Origin: Cupriavidus malaysiensis
GTDB taxonomy: Bacteria; Pseudomonadota; Gammaproteobacteria; Burkholderiales; Burkholderiaceae
Direction of reading: 5' to 3'
Length of the DNA: 64,000 nucleotides
Assembly (NCBI RefSeq): GCF_001854325.1
Contig: NZ_CP017754.1
Span: 186,001 to 250,000 of the forward strand
Positions 8,838 to 17,050 of this stretch are shown here, in pieces; position 1 is the first letter of the stretch, and the number at the start of each line of letters is the position of its first letter. The translations under genes were made by a program, and so were the position numbers. Under the pieces are notes generated by a model. It was not told the DNA's origin. It saw only the letters and a list, made by a program, of their open reading frames with translations, and made no database searches.

Positions 8838-9567
8838 CCGGGCGTGCGGCCATGTGCCGTGCCGTGCTTGATGTCGCGCCTGGTGCCGTGCCTGGTGCCG
8901 GGTGGCGCGCCGACGCGGCGCACAGCCAGTCGAACACCAGCGTCGCGCTCAGGGCGCCCGCCAGCTGCGCCAGCACGAAGGCGGGCACGTCGGCCGCGCG
9001 GATGCCGGAGAAGCCTGCGGTGAGCGCGCATGCCAGCGTCAGCGCCGGGTTGGCGAAGGCGCTGGATGCCGTGAACCAGTAGCCGGCCATGATGTAGGCC
9101 GCCACCACCAGCGGCACCAGCGCGGGCCGGCTGCGCGCGGTGCTCATCGCCACGCCGATCAGGCCGAAGGTGGCGACGAACTCGCTCCACCACATCGGCG
9201 CGCCGGTGCGTGCCTGCGTCGACCAGGCGAGCAGCGGTGCGCCGAACATGGCGTGTGCGGCCATCACGCCGGCGATGCCGCCACCCAGCTGCAGCAGGGC
9301 ATAGCACAGCGCGTCACGCGCAGAGAGGGCGCCGCGCACCAGTGCCGACAGGCTGACCGCCGGGTTCAGGTGGCCGCCCGACACCGGTTCGAGCGCCAGC
9401 AGCAGCGCCACCAGGGCGCCGCCCGAGGCCAGCGAATTGGCCAGCAGCGCGAGCGCGGTGTTGTCGCCGGCCAGGTTGCGTGCATGGATGCCCGAGCCGA
9501 CCACGGCCGCGACCAGCAGCGCTGTGCCCAGGCCTTCCGCGGCCAGCCGCCGCGCCAGCGTGCTCAC
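8821..9567 (-). CDS. MIP-family channel (aquaporin-like)
   Basis: A roughly 248-residue membrane channel of the aquaporin/glycerol-facilitator family, with six hydrophobic segments and both pore signatures: HLNPAVSLS in the first half and FANPALTLA in the second. Short members like this in proteobacteria conduct water, glycerol or metalloid acids; the sequence does not say which. The start is uncertain: I chose the GTG at 9567 because the family begins right there (ARRLAAEGLGTALL). The frame is open to 9702, but that extension is Arg/Pro/His-rich and looks non-coding. The gene converges on the maltoporin-like gene with a 17-bp overlap. Confidence 0.8.
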   Translation of the reverse strand: MSTLARRLAAEGLGTALLVAAVVGSGIHARNLAGDNTALALLANSLASGGALVALLLALEPVSGGHLNPAVSLSALVRGALSARDALCYALLQLGGGIAGVMAAHAMFGAPLLAWSTQARTGAPMWWSEFVATFGLIGVAMSTARSRPALVPLVVAAYIMAGYWFTASSAFANPALTLACALTAGFSGIRAADVPAFVLAQLAGALSATLVFDWLCAASARHPAPGTAPGATSSTARHMAARPVTSSD

Positions 9568-9773
9568 GGCAGGACGGCCGCGCGGCAGGCGGCGACGGCG
9601 CGTGCCGGCGAGGAGGATGGCAAAGCGGCGAGGGGCATGGCGGCGAGGGACATGGCGGTGGCTCGATGATGGACGCGGGAGCGCGCAGTGTTCCGCCTCC
9701 ACGCGACCCGATCAAGGCGCCGCCAGGCGCTTGTGAATGAACCCTGCGTATCGTATCCGCCGGCGTGCGGCCG

Positions 9774-10265
9774 TCAGCGCAGCAGGAAGGCGATGTCCTT
9801 GGCGCCGATCTCGGCCAGCGGCACGCCCTTGCGGCGCTGGTAGAGGATGTGCTGGAGCACGCGCCGGCGCTGGCCGGAGAACACCACCGGATCGATCGGC
9901 AGGCCCAGGCGCGCGTAATGGTCGATCAGCAGCTTGTAGGCGCGATGGCGCATCTGCAGCGACTCACCGTCGGCGCGCAGCCGGCTGGCCTCGGCCGCGC
10001 CGTCCTGTTCCTGCTCGCGCGCCAGGCGCAGCGCCCGCTGTGCGGCCTCGAGCCGGGCGCGATAGTGGTCGCGCTGGGTGCGGGTCTCGTGCAACTGCGC
10101 GCGCAGTTCGCGGACCTTGTTCTGCAGCTTGAGCGCGACGCCGACCGTCTGCTGGATGCGCGTGGCGGCATCGAGCGCCTGGCTCGCTGCCGCGATGGTG
10201 GTGCGCCAGATGCCGCGCTCGTGCGTCTCGGCATCGTGCGGCCATCCCTTGCCCGTGTTTCCCAT
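9774..10265 (-). CDS. Uncharacterised coiled-coil protein
   Basis: A 163-residue soluble protein that I do not recognise. Residues 45-105 form a strongly charged heptad-like stretch rich in Arg, Glu, Gln and Ala (coiled coil). The C-terminal 50 residues (HRAYKLLIDHYARLGLPID, then QRRRVLQHILYQRRKGV and AKDIAFLL) look like a small folded domain. No signal peptide or membrane segment is present. The clean start, Lys/Arg-rich composition and lone position suggest a real gene rather than a chance frame. No function is proposed. Confidence 0.6.
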   Translation of the reverse strand: MGNTGKGWPHDAETHERGIWRTTIAAASQALDAATRIQQTVGVALKLQNKVRELRAQLHETRTQRDHYRARLEAAQRALRLAREQEQDGAAEASRLRADGESLQMRHRAYKLLIDHYARLGLPIDPVVFSGQRRRVLQHILYQRRKGVPLAEIGAKDIAFLLR

Positions 10266-10571
10266 GAATGCCTGTGACCTTTGAAAAGACGCGGTTGCCG
10301 GATTGCTCGGGACCTTCCCTCACGATGTGTTGTCGGCAGCCGGCTGTACCCATCTGCCTGGCGCAGTGGACCAGGCTAGCCTCCAGGCTAACGGCCGCCA
10401 AGTAGAAGATGCTTAGATCTGAGTTCAACTGCCCCGGGATGCCGCTGCGGCCGGCAGGGTTACGCCGGTTACGGTGCGCGCGCTTGGCGCTTCGCCGCAG
10501 GGCCTCCTATGCTGCGCCTCGTGCGCCAGGCCTGGCCTCTGTCCCGAACGCTATCCAAGCAGGAGTCCGAC
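10266..10571. other. Intergenic region upstream of the beta-lactamase
   Basis: The region holds the divergent promoters of the coiled-coil gene and the beta-lactamase gene. I see no gene. The only element I can place is an AGGAG ribosome site at 10561-10565 serving the TTG start at 10572. Confidence 0.45.
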
Positions 10572-11375
10572 TTGAGAACCTCAACGATCTTCGCCGCGCT
10601 GGGCGCGGCCGTCTTCACCCATGCGGCACGCGCCGAGGTCCTGTGCACCGCGCTGGCCGATGCCGCCACCGGCCAGGTGCTGGTGCAGGAAGGCCGCTGC
10701 GACCAGCGCACCAGCCCTGCCTCTACCTTCAAGATCCCGATCGCCCTGATGGGCTTCGACGCCGGGGTCCTGCACGACGAGCACAGTCCTGCGCTGCCCT
10801 TCCGCGAGGGCTATACCGACTGGAACCCGGCGTGGCGCCAGACCGCCGATCCGCAGATGTGGATGCGCGACTCCGTGGTGTGGTACTCGCAGCAGGTCAC
10901 TCAGCAGCTCGGCGCGGCACGATTCGCGCGCTACGTGCAGGCCTTCGGCTACGGCAATGGCGACGTCCGCGGCGATGCGCGCAAGCCCGACGGGCTGACG
11001 CAGGCCTGGCTCGGCTCCTCGCTGCAGATCAGTCCGCTCGAACAGCTCGATTTCCTCGGCAAGCTGGTCCGCCGTGCCCTGCCGGTCAACCAGCAGGCCT
11101 ACCAGATGACAGCGCGCATCACGGCGCTGGGCAGCCTGCCCGGTGGGTGGGAGCTGCACGGCAAGACGGGGGCGTGGAACTGGAGGCCCGGTGATGGCGC
11201 TGTCGGGCGTTTCGAGGCGATCGGCTGGTTCGTGGGCTGGGCGACCCGTGCGGACGGGCGCAGCGTGGTCTTCGCCAGGCTGACGCGGGAAGACAGGGAA
11301 GAGAAAGGCAGCCCCGGCCTGCGCGCACGTGAGGCCATGATGCGGGAATTGCCGCAGCGCCTGCAGGAGCTGTAG
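10572..11375 (+). CDS. Class D (OXA-type) beta-lactamase
   Basis: A 267-residue periplasmic serine beta-lactamase. The class D motifs are all present: S51-T-F-K54 (catalytic Ser and Lys), WYSQ.V in the SxV-type position, YGN in FGYGNGD, and KTG in HGKTGAW. The text around them (ASTFKIPIALMGFD, SVVWYSQ) is close to the OXA-22 branch known from Ralstonia chromosomes. The TTG at 10572 is the best start: AGGAG lies 6 bp upstream and translation begins exactly at the signal peptide, cleaved after HAARA. An ATG at 10509 would add 21 residues ahead of the signal. It is intrinsic chromosomal content, just outside the island. Spectrum cannot be predicted. Confidence 0.9.
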   Translation: MRTSTIFAALGAAVFTHAARAEVLCTALADAATGQVLVQEGRCDQRTSPASTFKIPIALMGFDAGVLHDEHSPALPFREGYTDWNPAWRQTADPQMWMRDSVVWYSQQVTQQLGAARFARYVQAFGYGNGDVRGDARKPDGLTQAWLGSSLQISPLEQLDFLGKLVRRALPVNQQAYQMTARITALGSLPGGWELHGKTGAWNWRPGDGAVGRFEAIGWFVGWATRADGRSVVFARLTREDREEKGSPGLRAREAMMRELPQRLQEL

Positions 11376-11432
11376 CGCGCGGGCCGACAGGCCTGCCTGA
11401 ACAGCCTGCCGCCGCATCGAGGCGAGGGCACC

Positions 11433-11518
11433 AAAGAAAAACGGAGGCCGAAGCCTCCGTTTCTCAGCAAACCTGGTGGCCTGGGACGGAATCGAACCGC
11501 CGACACAAGGATTTTCAA
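11433..11518. repeat. Left att direct repeat (86 bp)
   Basis: Identical to 27085-27170. It contains a copy of the tRNA-Phe terminator hairpin (11441-11460) and the last 45 nt of the tRNA (11474-11518) and ends at TTTTCAA in the anticodon region. This marks the left edge of the island. Confidence 0.95.
11474..11518 (-). pseudogene. tRNA-Phe 3' fragment left by integration
   Basis: The 3' 45 nt of tRNA-Phe including the CCA end, duplicated by site-specific integration. It lacks the 5' half, so it is not a functional tRNA. The copied hairpin downstream of it (11441-11460) now probably serves as the terminator of the beta-lactamase gene on the opposite strand. Confidence 0.9.
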
Positions 11519-11602
11519 AACGTACCGTAGACTCGAAGCCCGCGCCAGATAAGGCTTTGCGGGTAGTTCGAAAGCGGAAAGCGGCCTAGGTTCTGGTGCA
11601 AC

Positions 11603-11621
11603 TTGGTACAAATCGGGCACA
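11603..11621 (+). repeat. Putative integrase arm site, left (P' arm)
   Basis: TTGGTACAAATCGGGCACA matches 27058-27076 at 18 of 19 positions in the same orientation. In the excised circle the two copies would flank the att core, one 8 bp away from it and one 84 bp away. This is the arrangement expected of arm-type integrase binding sites. Confidence 0.5.
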
Positions 11622-11790
11622 GATCGGAACGTTCGTGGCACATCACGCGTCGTCTGGCTATGTGCTGCGTAGAAAGGGGCGAAAGCTGAAGCAGTCGCGC
11701 GTGAAGGCTGCCCAGATCCTTCCAAAATAGACCCGACGTGACAAAGCACATAGAATCTGGGCTAATTTTGCACGAGGAATACCAATAGGT

Positions 11791-12981
11791 ATGACGTCCT
11801 GGGATACTTTGCGCGGTGTCGGTGACAGCGAGCTTGGCCAATACGCTACCCCGGCGGACCTAGCCAAACTGGTGGTGTCGCGATTCGGCAACAATGTCGA
11901 AACAGCAATAGATCTTGGCAGCGGTCCAGGGGCCCTTACACGTGCACTCCAAGCTCGTTATCCGATGGTCAATGTAACCATGATTGACATAGATCGTATC
12001 GGTGAACAAGCAGATGTTGATCCAGATCGGACGCGCTTCCTTCAGCGCTCGGTGCTAAGCGTCGGTTTCGCTACCAGGATTCGGAATGAGTTCGGCGCTT
12101 TCGACGTTGCAATCAGCAACCCTCCCTTCGTGACCGTTCGCTCCGATCCACCTAGATACCTTACGGAGGCACTTCAATCGCAAGTTGGTGCTCCTAGGTA
12201 CCGGGCGGAGCTTGCTTTCGCTGCACAAGCCTTGAAGTGCGTTGGGGAACGTGGGGCCGCTGCTATCTTCATGCCGAGTGAGATTCTCCGTCCCACAGAT
12301 GGCATGTCCACGATAGAAGCGTTGCTTCATCTTGAACTTGAGGAACTATTGGTCTTGCCCGGCCGTGTTTTCCGGCACGTAGAAGTTGATACGGTGGCTT
12401 TGATCTTTCGGCGACGTGGTGCACGACGTAAGAAGGTAAGGCTTTACACCGTTAGCTCAGACTTTTCCCTCTCATATTGCGGCTGGAAGACGTGTCCCGA
12501 AATCGAAGATCTACTCTTCAGCATTAAGAGGCCGGCAGGAACCGGGGCCAGGACACTTGGTGCAATTGGAGCAGGAGTTAAAAGAGGGAGGCACTCTTCG
12601 AGCCAGTTGCGCGAAATGGCGCGCCCCTTCTTTCACACGACATCTTTTGGCACCACCCGTGCTTTGGAGGTTGCATTCGACAGTAGTCCAAAGTTCCAGG
12701 GGGAGGAATTTGTAGTAGCGAAGCAGGGCGACATATTGATTCCGCGCGTTGGTTCTCGTTGTATGGATAAAGCGGCAATTGTCACAGCAGGTGCGCGCCC
12801 TATTAGCGACTGCGTTATCCAGTTAAGACTACCTGATGCCATGATTGGTAATGTTTGGGATTTTATTTCCTCCGAACAAGGAGTAATATGGCGGCGCTCC
12901 CTCACCCGGGGCAGTTGCGCAAAATTTATTCCCCAGGCGAGCCTTTTATCGACGCCACTCCCTGCTAATTTCCGTTTCTGA
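11791..12981 (+). CDS. N6-adenine-type DNA methyltransferase (cassette A)
   Basis: A 396-residue protein with the class I SAM-dependent fold. DLGSGPGALT (residues 41-50) is the SAM-binding motif I, DIDRI follows as motif II, and NPPF (110-113) is the catalytic motif of amino-methyltransferases, usually N6-adenine. The order is that of HsdM/Eco57I-like enzymes. The C-terminal 140 residues (from about KRGRHSS) resemble a target-recognition domain, so specificity may be built in. No restriction nuclease gene adjoins it. It converges on the 305-residue gene with a 17-bp 3' overlap, suggesting the four genes move together. Base composition is poorer in GC than the flanks. An alternative is an orphan phage-protection methylase. 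Confidence 0.8.
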   Translation: MTSWDTLRGVGDSELGQYATPADLAKLVVSRFGNNVETAIDLGSGPGALTRALQARYPMVNVTMIDIDRIGEQADVDPDRTRFLQRSVLSVGFATRIRNEFGAFDVAISNPPFVTVRSDPPRYLTEALQSQVGAPRYRAELAFAAQALKCVGERGAAAIFMPSEILRPTDGMSTIEALLHLELEELLVLPGRVFRHVEVDTVALIFRRRGARRKKVRLYTVSSDFSLSYCGWKTCPEIEDLLFSIKRPAGTGARTLGAIGAGVKRGRHSSSQLREMARPFFHTTSFGTTRALEVAFDSSPKFQGEEFVVAKQGDILIPRVGSRCMDKAAIVTAGARPISDCVIQLRLPDAMIGNVWDFISSEQGVIWRRSLTRGSCAKFIPQASLLSTPLPANFRF

Positions 12982-13882
12982 AATATTCAAATATTGCTCC
13001 AAAACTACGCCAGACGTTCACTCCGGCAGATCTTTTCGGTTTTCGCCGAGGGTGATCATAGACCAGTCCAACTTGATCCTGATAAAGGCTAGCAAATATC
13101 GCTGCTGCGATGCCGCAGGGTTTCGTACCAATAGGGGCAATAAACATCTTCTGTTCGGCTGACAGCGAAGCTCTAGTGTTCTGAAGCGCTTCAAAAGCGG
13201 CCTCTGGATCGTTTGCCGCGCAGTACGCGATGGCGAAGCTTCCACGCTCTTTCAGGGTTGTAAGATGCGGGACTATCGAGTGCAGTTCCCAACCTGCTTT
13301 GAAAGCGGGAAGGCCGAACAGAATCTTGATATCCTTCTCTACTATCATTTGGTATTCTTCTAACGCTCGATCGAGTCGCGCAGGCTCGAACCCGAGGAAG
13401 AATACCCCCGCCTCTACGTCGGGACTTGTTAGGTCTACAATTGCTGGAGGGATTGGCCGATATCCAGTCAATACATCCGTCAGGGCAAATTCATCACTCC
13501 CTCGCTCACTCCGGCTATAGTCATCTGGCTCAACATAAACGATATTCAATTGCGGCACTTGAAGCTTTATGGCAGCTCGAATGCCGCAATAGAGTTCGGC
13601 GAATCCAAGTGTCGTGGCCTCAAACAAGAAGGAGCTATTTCTATAATTTGCGAATATCTCCTCGCAGCGCTCTGCTAGGATTGGGCTTCCGCTTACTGTA
13701 AGCTCCATTTGCTCCGGGTCATAGCTCAGAGGCACATGATTCTGAGCGACCTCCTTCGCATTCTGGATGGCAAGCTCGCCCCGCTCATCGATTGCGTCAC
13801 CATGAAATAGAACGGCTGGCCCTTGGAGTCCCAAGCCCGTAAAGTCGTCTGCGAAGGATGATGAGAAGCGAATACTCGTCAT
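12965..13882 (-). CDS. Uncharacterised cassette A protein (Rossmann-like pattern)
   Basis: A 305-residue soluble protein I do not recognise. Alternating strand-helix segments (SSFLFEATTLGFAELYCGIRAA, then VPQLNIVYVEPDDYS; GVFFLGFEPARLDR; IKILFGLPAF; SFAIAYCAA; MFIAPIGTKPCGIAAAIFAS; VGLVYDHPRR) suggest a Rossmann-like fold, which could be a nucleotide sensor or an enzyme. The block IAPIGTKPCGIAAA looks like the most conserved site. It is the last gene of the leftward operon: its ATG overlaps the ATPase stop as ATGA, so it is translationally coupled. A ligand-sensing or effector role is inference only. Confidence 0.6.
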   Translation of the reverse strand: MTSIRFSSSFADDFTGLGLQGPAVLFHGDAIDERGELAIQNAKEVAQNHVPLSYDPEQMELTVSGSPILAERCEEIFANYRNSSFLFEATTLGFAELYCGIRAAIKLQVPQLNIVYVEPDDYSRSERGSDEFALTDVLTGYRPIPPAIVDLTSPDVEAGVFFLGFEPARLDRALEEYQMIVEKDIKILFGLPAFKAGWELHSIVPHLTTLKERGSFAIAYCAANDPEAAFEALQNTRASLSAEQKMFIAPIGTKPCGIAAAIFASLYQDQVGLVYDHPRRKPKRSAGVNVWRSFGAIFEYFRNGN

Positions 13883-15876
13883 TGCAGAAGATCCATTTGT
13901 GGCGTTTCTCGTCCATCACTTTGTCGGGTGATAGTTCTTGTTAGTTCGCTATATTCATCTTCGGTTCCAGCAATTAATACCGCAAACTGCTCTACCGAGA
14001 GTGGTATCTTACGTTTTCGCCGATAGCTAATTTGAAAATACGGCGCATAGATCGGGTTCAGTTGATAGTCCACGCCATCACGGCCGACGCTATTTTTTGA
14101 TTTTGTTTCAAGTTGCTCTACTAGTATTCCATATTTGTTTGCCTCGGATATGAATTCAATCTCTTGCGAGCCAATAACACGTCCCCCTGAATTGATGGTG
14201 ATCTGATTTTGCTCAGGCTCACTCATTGCAGGAGACGCTTGGAGGGCGCGAAAGATGCTGCCTAAACGAAGGACAAACATTCGGAGGCGGGGGCCGAGTG
14301 AACCAAAGGTGTTGATTTCCTGGAGCAATTGGTCAGCCGAATCGTAGGCTGCCCGCGCCTGCGTATCTATGGAGAAAATCTCCTCATCTTCCCCATTTAG
14401 CTCGGCGACCTCAACTGCCTTGTAGCATAGGATAAGAAAATGTCGAAGGTTACCATTTGCCATGGTGACGAACGTATCAAAGCCGCTATAAATTGGGCAA
14501 ATGCGTCCATATGGCCGATATAACTCTAGGAGCGAGCCAACTAAATTATTATGAATCCAGGTGGATGCGAAGCTCCCCTCTTGTTCTGATGCATACCTCT
14601 CCAATTCCCCTAGCACAGTTGCGGGGTTTTGAGTTTCGCGATTTAGCAGTGCGGGTAATATAACGATCGCTTCGGGTACGGAATCGAGAAAGCGAACGTA
14701 TGGTGCTGCATCAAATTTTGCACCTCTGCGCCGGAGCGCCTGATTGATACGCTCGACAAGTTTTGATAAGAGTTTGGGGTTTCCCACCGCCTCTCTCGCG
14801 ATTTGCTTCACTTCTCGCGATGGGAAGCGTCGCCGAATCTCGCCCAGGATCTCCTCCTGTGCTTGTTGAGCTCTACGAGCGGGCAGGCCCTCGGGTGATA
14901 GCATTCGTGTGAAGAGTGCGCTGCTTGTGCGGCTCTCTGCAATGTCCAAATTCCCGAGTAAGACTTCTGCGAAGAATACCGTTCTGTCACGCTCTGGTAA
15001 TAGTGACTCCAGTTCGATAAGTCGAAAATCGTGAGTGGCATTTACCCACTCAGAGCCCGTCGTCATGTTTTCGTTTGATTGAACCTTCGATGTGAAATTG
15101 ACGATAAACGGACGCTGACTATGTTTTAAGAATGAATTTAATACTCGTCGCTGATATGGCGTTAGGTTTTCGACTTCATCGACATACACGAAGAAGCAAG
15201 CATCTGAGAGATTTGGGCTTCTACGTATGTCGCTTATCAGTGTGTCGATAAACATTTTGCCAGGCGGAAGTATGGGCTTTTCCGTGGAGCTGACATTAGA
15301 CACCCACATGCCAAATTGCCTTCGCATGCGTTCTAAAGCGCTTTGCAATTCAATCGGATCAGAGGGGAAGTTTTGGTGGAAATCAGGCAGACTATCAAGT
15401 CGAAGTTCTGCAAGGTCGTCCAGCGAGAAATTCCGGTAGCTACTTGTTGCAATGGTGCGCAACGCGCGGACGATTTCCAGGGCAATAACTACGGCAAAAT
15501 AGCTTTCAAATGCTACGATCCACTCTTCTTCAGCTATGCCTCTATGCTGCATCGAATTGCAGAACTGAGTATCCACACGCCAATAGATTGCTATATGGCC
15601 GATCTCATCATCAGGGATAGCGTCTCGCCTTGGTGAAAAGGCAGTATGGTAATCAAGGTACTTCAAAAGCATGGTTTTTCCACAACCACGCTTTCCTGCA
15701 ATATACGTTGACTTCGTCGCCGTCTTTAGGGCAAGGGCGTCGAAATACGGAGGGATAAAGAACTTGCCCCAGACGTCTGCGTCATGTTCTTCTGCGCGTG
15801 TTTTGGCCAGAATTGTTCGGTCGTTCGATGTTAGCACTTCATCTCTCCCGAAGTGGGGTCCATGTTGCAGATTCAT
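13879..15876 (-). CDS. ORC/CDC6-like P-loop ATPase (cassette A)
   Basis: A 665-residue protein with a clear AAA+/STAND-type nucleotide-binding site: Walker A GKRGCGKT (61-68), Walker B FFVYVDEVENL (228-238) and a sensor-like strand FIVNFTSK (256-263). After the ATPase core come about 350 residues with helical and winged-helix-like stretches (for example the EIEFISEANKYGILVEQLE segment), as in ORC/CDC6-like ATPases of biological-conflict loci. It overlaps the upstream phosphoribosyltransferase gene by 38 bp and the downstream gene by 4 bp, so the three products are made together. It may act as the switch that couples detection of invading DNA to an effector; that is inference. Confidence 0.75.
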   Translation of the reverse strand: MNLQHGPHFGRDEVLTSNDRTILAKTRAEEHDADVWGKFFIPPYFDALALKTATKSTYIAGKRGCGKTMLLKYLDYHTAFSPRRDAIPDDEIGHIAIYWRVDTQFCNSMQHRGIAEEEWIVAFESYFAVVIALEIVRALRTIATSSYRNFSLDDLAELRLDSLPDFHQNFPSDPIELQSALERMRRQFGMWVSNVSSTEKPILPPGKMFIDTLISDIRRSPNLSDACFFVYVDEVENLTPYQRRVLNSFLKHSQRPFIVNFTSKVQSNENMTTGSEWVNATHDFRLIELESLLPERDRTVFFAEVLLGNLDIAESRTSSALFTRMLSPEGLPARRAQQAQEEILGEIRRRFPSREVKQIAREAVGNPKLLSKLVERINQALRRRGAKFDAAPYVRFLDSVPEAIVILPALLNRETQNPATVLGELERYASEQEGSFASTWIHNNLVGSLLELYRPYGRICPIYSGFDTFVTMANGNLRHFLILCYKAVEVAELNGEDEEIFSIDTQARAAYDSADQLLQEINTFGSLGPRLRMFVLRLGSIFRALQASPAMSEPEQNQITINSGGRVIGSQEIEFISEANKYGILVEQLETKSKNSVGRDGVDYQLNPIYAPYFQISYRRKRKIPLSVEQFAVLIAGTEDEYSELTRTITRQSDGRETPQMDLLQ

Positions 15877-16714
15877 CCCAGAATAATTGTAGCGAGTTGT
15901 CAGGCACGCCGTGGTCGTAAACGACTGTCAATCCCAGTGAGCCAAATCCCAAACTGTAGTCGTCATCAAATTTAGCTAGGCGTTTGTGCACATCCAGATA
16001 AACCTCGAGGGGTTCGCAGTCTTGATGCGGCCAGAGACCATCAGATTTCCATCGCAATGCAGTTTCTACAAAACCGTGCTCAGACTTGAGGATTTCACCG
16101 GCAAACACAGGAATGTTGGGGAATCGCGCGGTAAATTTCGCGATTCCTTGCTCATGCGCAATGGCGACGACTACGGCTGATTGCCCCCCCTCTTTCATGA
16201 AAGGAGCATACCGATCTATGTAGTTGACCAACTGGTCGCCAGTATAGAGACCGTCATCCACCAAGAAGAAGCGTTCATCAGAGGTGAGCTTGGCCAACTG
16301 ACCTGGATGCTGCCTTCGGAATCCATAGGTTTGGGCCGCGTACCTAACGATCAAGTCTCCACTTTTCCCGGGAAGAGAGGCCTCCATGGGGCCGCCATAG
16401 AAGTAGACGCCTGGCACATTGTTCGCTATTGCCTGCTGCCAATTCGGAGCATTGGGTCCAAACATCTCGGAAGTGAAATGTTCAACCGCGCCTTTAAGCG
16501 CCTGGCGAAATGCAGATGCCAACTGCAGATTGGTTCGGTAGAGCATGTGCCGAGTCAGCAATAGTCCGAGCGCTTGCTCCGGCTCGGATTTGAATTGATT
16601 CAGCCAAGCCGAAACCCTTTCCCAAGGGAGCATTGGTCCTCGGACACTGTCGCGCGAAAGCGCCTTGATTGTTCGGCGCAGCTGCATCTTGTCAAAGTGA
16701 GAGTTTTCTTGCAC
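15839..16714 (-). CDS. Phosphoribosyltransferase-fold protein (cassette A)
   Basis: A 291-residue protein with the PRPP-binding loop of type I phosphoribosyltransferases: FFLVDDGLYTGDQ (149-161), that is, hydrophobic residues, two acids, then GxxTG. The first 100 residues are helical and specific to this family; the rest alternates strands and helices (AVVVAIAHEQG, NIPVFAGEIL). The family resembles the phosphoribosyltransferase partners of ORC/CDC6-like ATPases described in conflict systems. It may make or remove a nucleotide signal or modify a base. It is the first gene of the operon. The longest frame begins with GTG at 16714; an ATG at 16690 is an equally possible start and neither has a good ribosome site. 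Confidence 0.7.
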   Translation of the reverse strand: MQENSHFDKMQLRRTIKALSRDSVRGPMLPWERVSAWLNQFKSEPEQALGLLLTRHMLYRTNLQLASAFRQALKGAVEHFTSEMFGPNAPNWQQAIANNVPGVYFYGGPMEASLPGKSGDLIVRYAAQTYGFRRQHPGQLAKLTSDERFFLVDDGLYTGDQLVNYIDRYAPFMKEGGQSAVVVAIAHEQGIAKFTARFPNIPVFAGEILKSEHGFVETALRWKSDGLWPHQDCEPLEVYLDVHKRLAKFDDDYSLGFGSLGLTVVYDHGVPDNSLQLFWDESATWTPLRER

Positions 16715-16991
16715 CGGTCGTCAAGTGAGATGGTTTGATCGAAGCCTGCACCAGGCTCTGAATTGGCAGCCCCTATCGCTGAGCCGCTTTCTTTCCCGTA
16801 GTCGCTCATAGTACAAGCGATTGTAGGGGAAGAGAAACGCACACCATCTCGGCCACCTGGGGTGGGGGAAACAGCGTCCGCCCGACCAGAGTGTCGAGCA
16901 CAGAGATCCATCTGCTGGGCAGTAGCGCTGCCTGCTAGGTTGAGCATCCGCGGTGAGGCGATTCGAATAGGCATGCTTCTTTGATCCGAGA

Positions 16992-17007
16992 CTGTATATG
17001 CATACAG
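16992..17007. promoter_or_regulatory. LexA (SOS) box
   Basis: CTGTATATGCATACAG matches the LexA consensus CTGT-N8-ACAG exactly and extends to ACTGTAT/ATACAGT arms. It overlaps -10-like hexamers in both directions (TATACT on the minus strand at 17011-17006). The nearest downstream gene is the cassette A operon, whose start is 280 bp away leftward. A short leftward frame starts at 16974 but does not look like a protein. Confidence 0.75.
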
Positions 17008-17050
17008 TATAGATTGGCGGTTTCGCTGAAGTTGGCGGGGTGTAGGGAGA

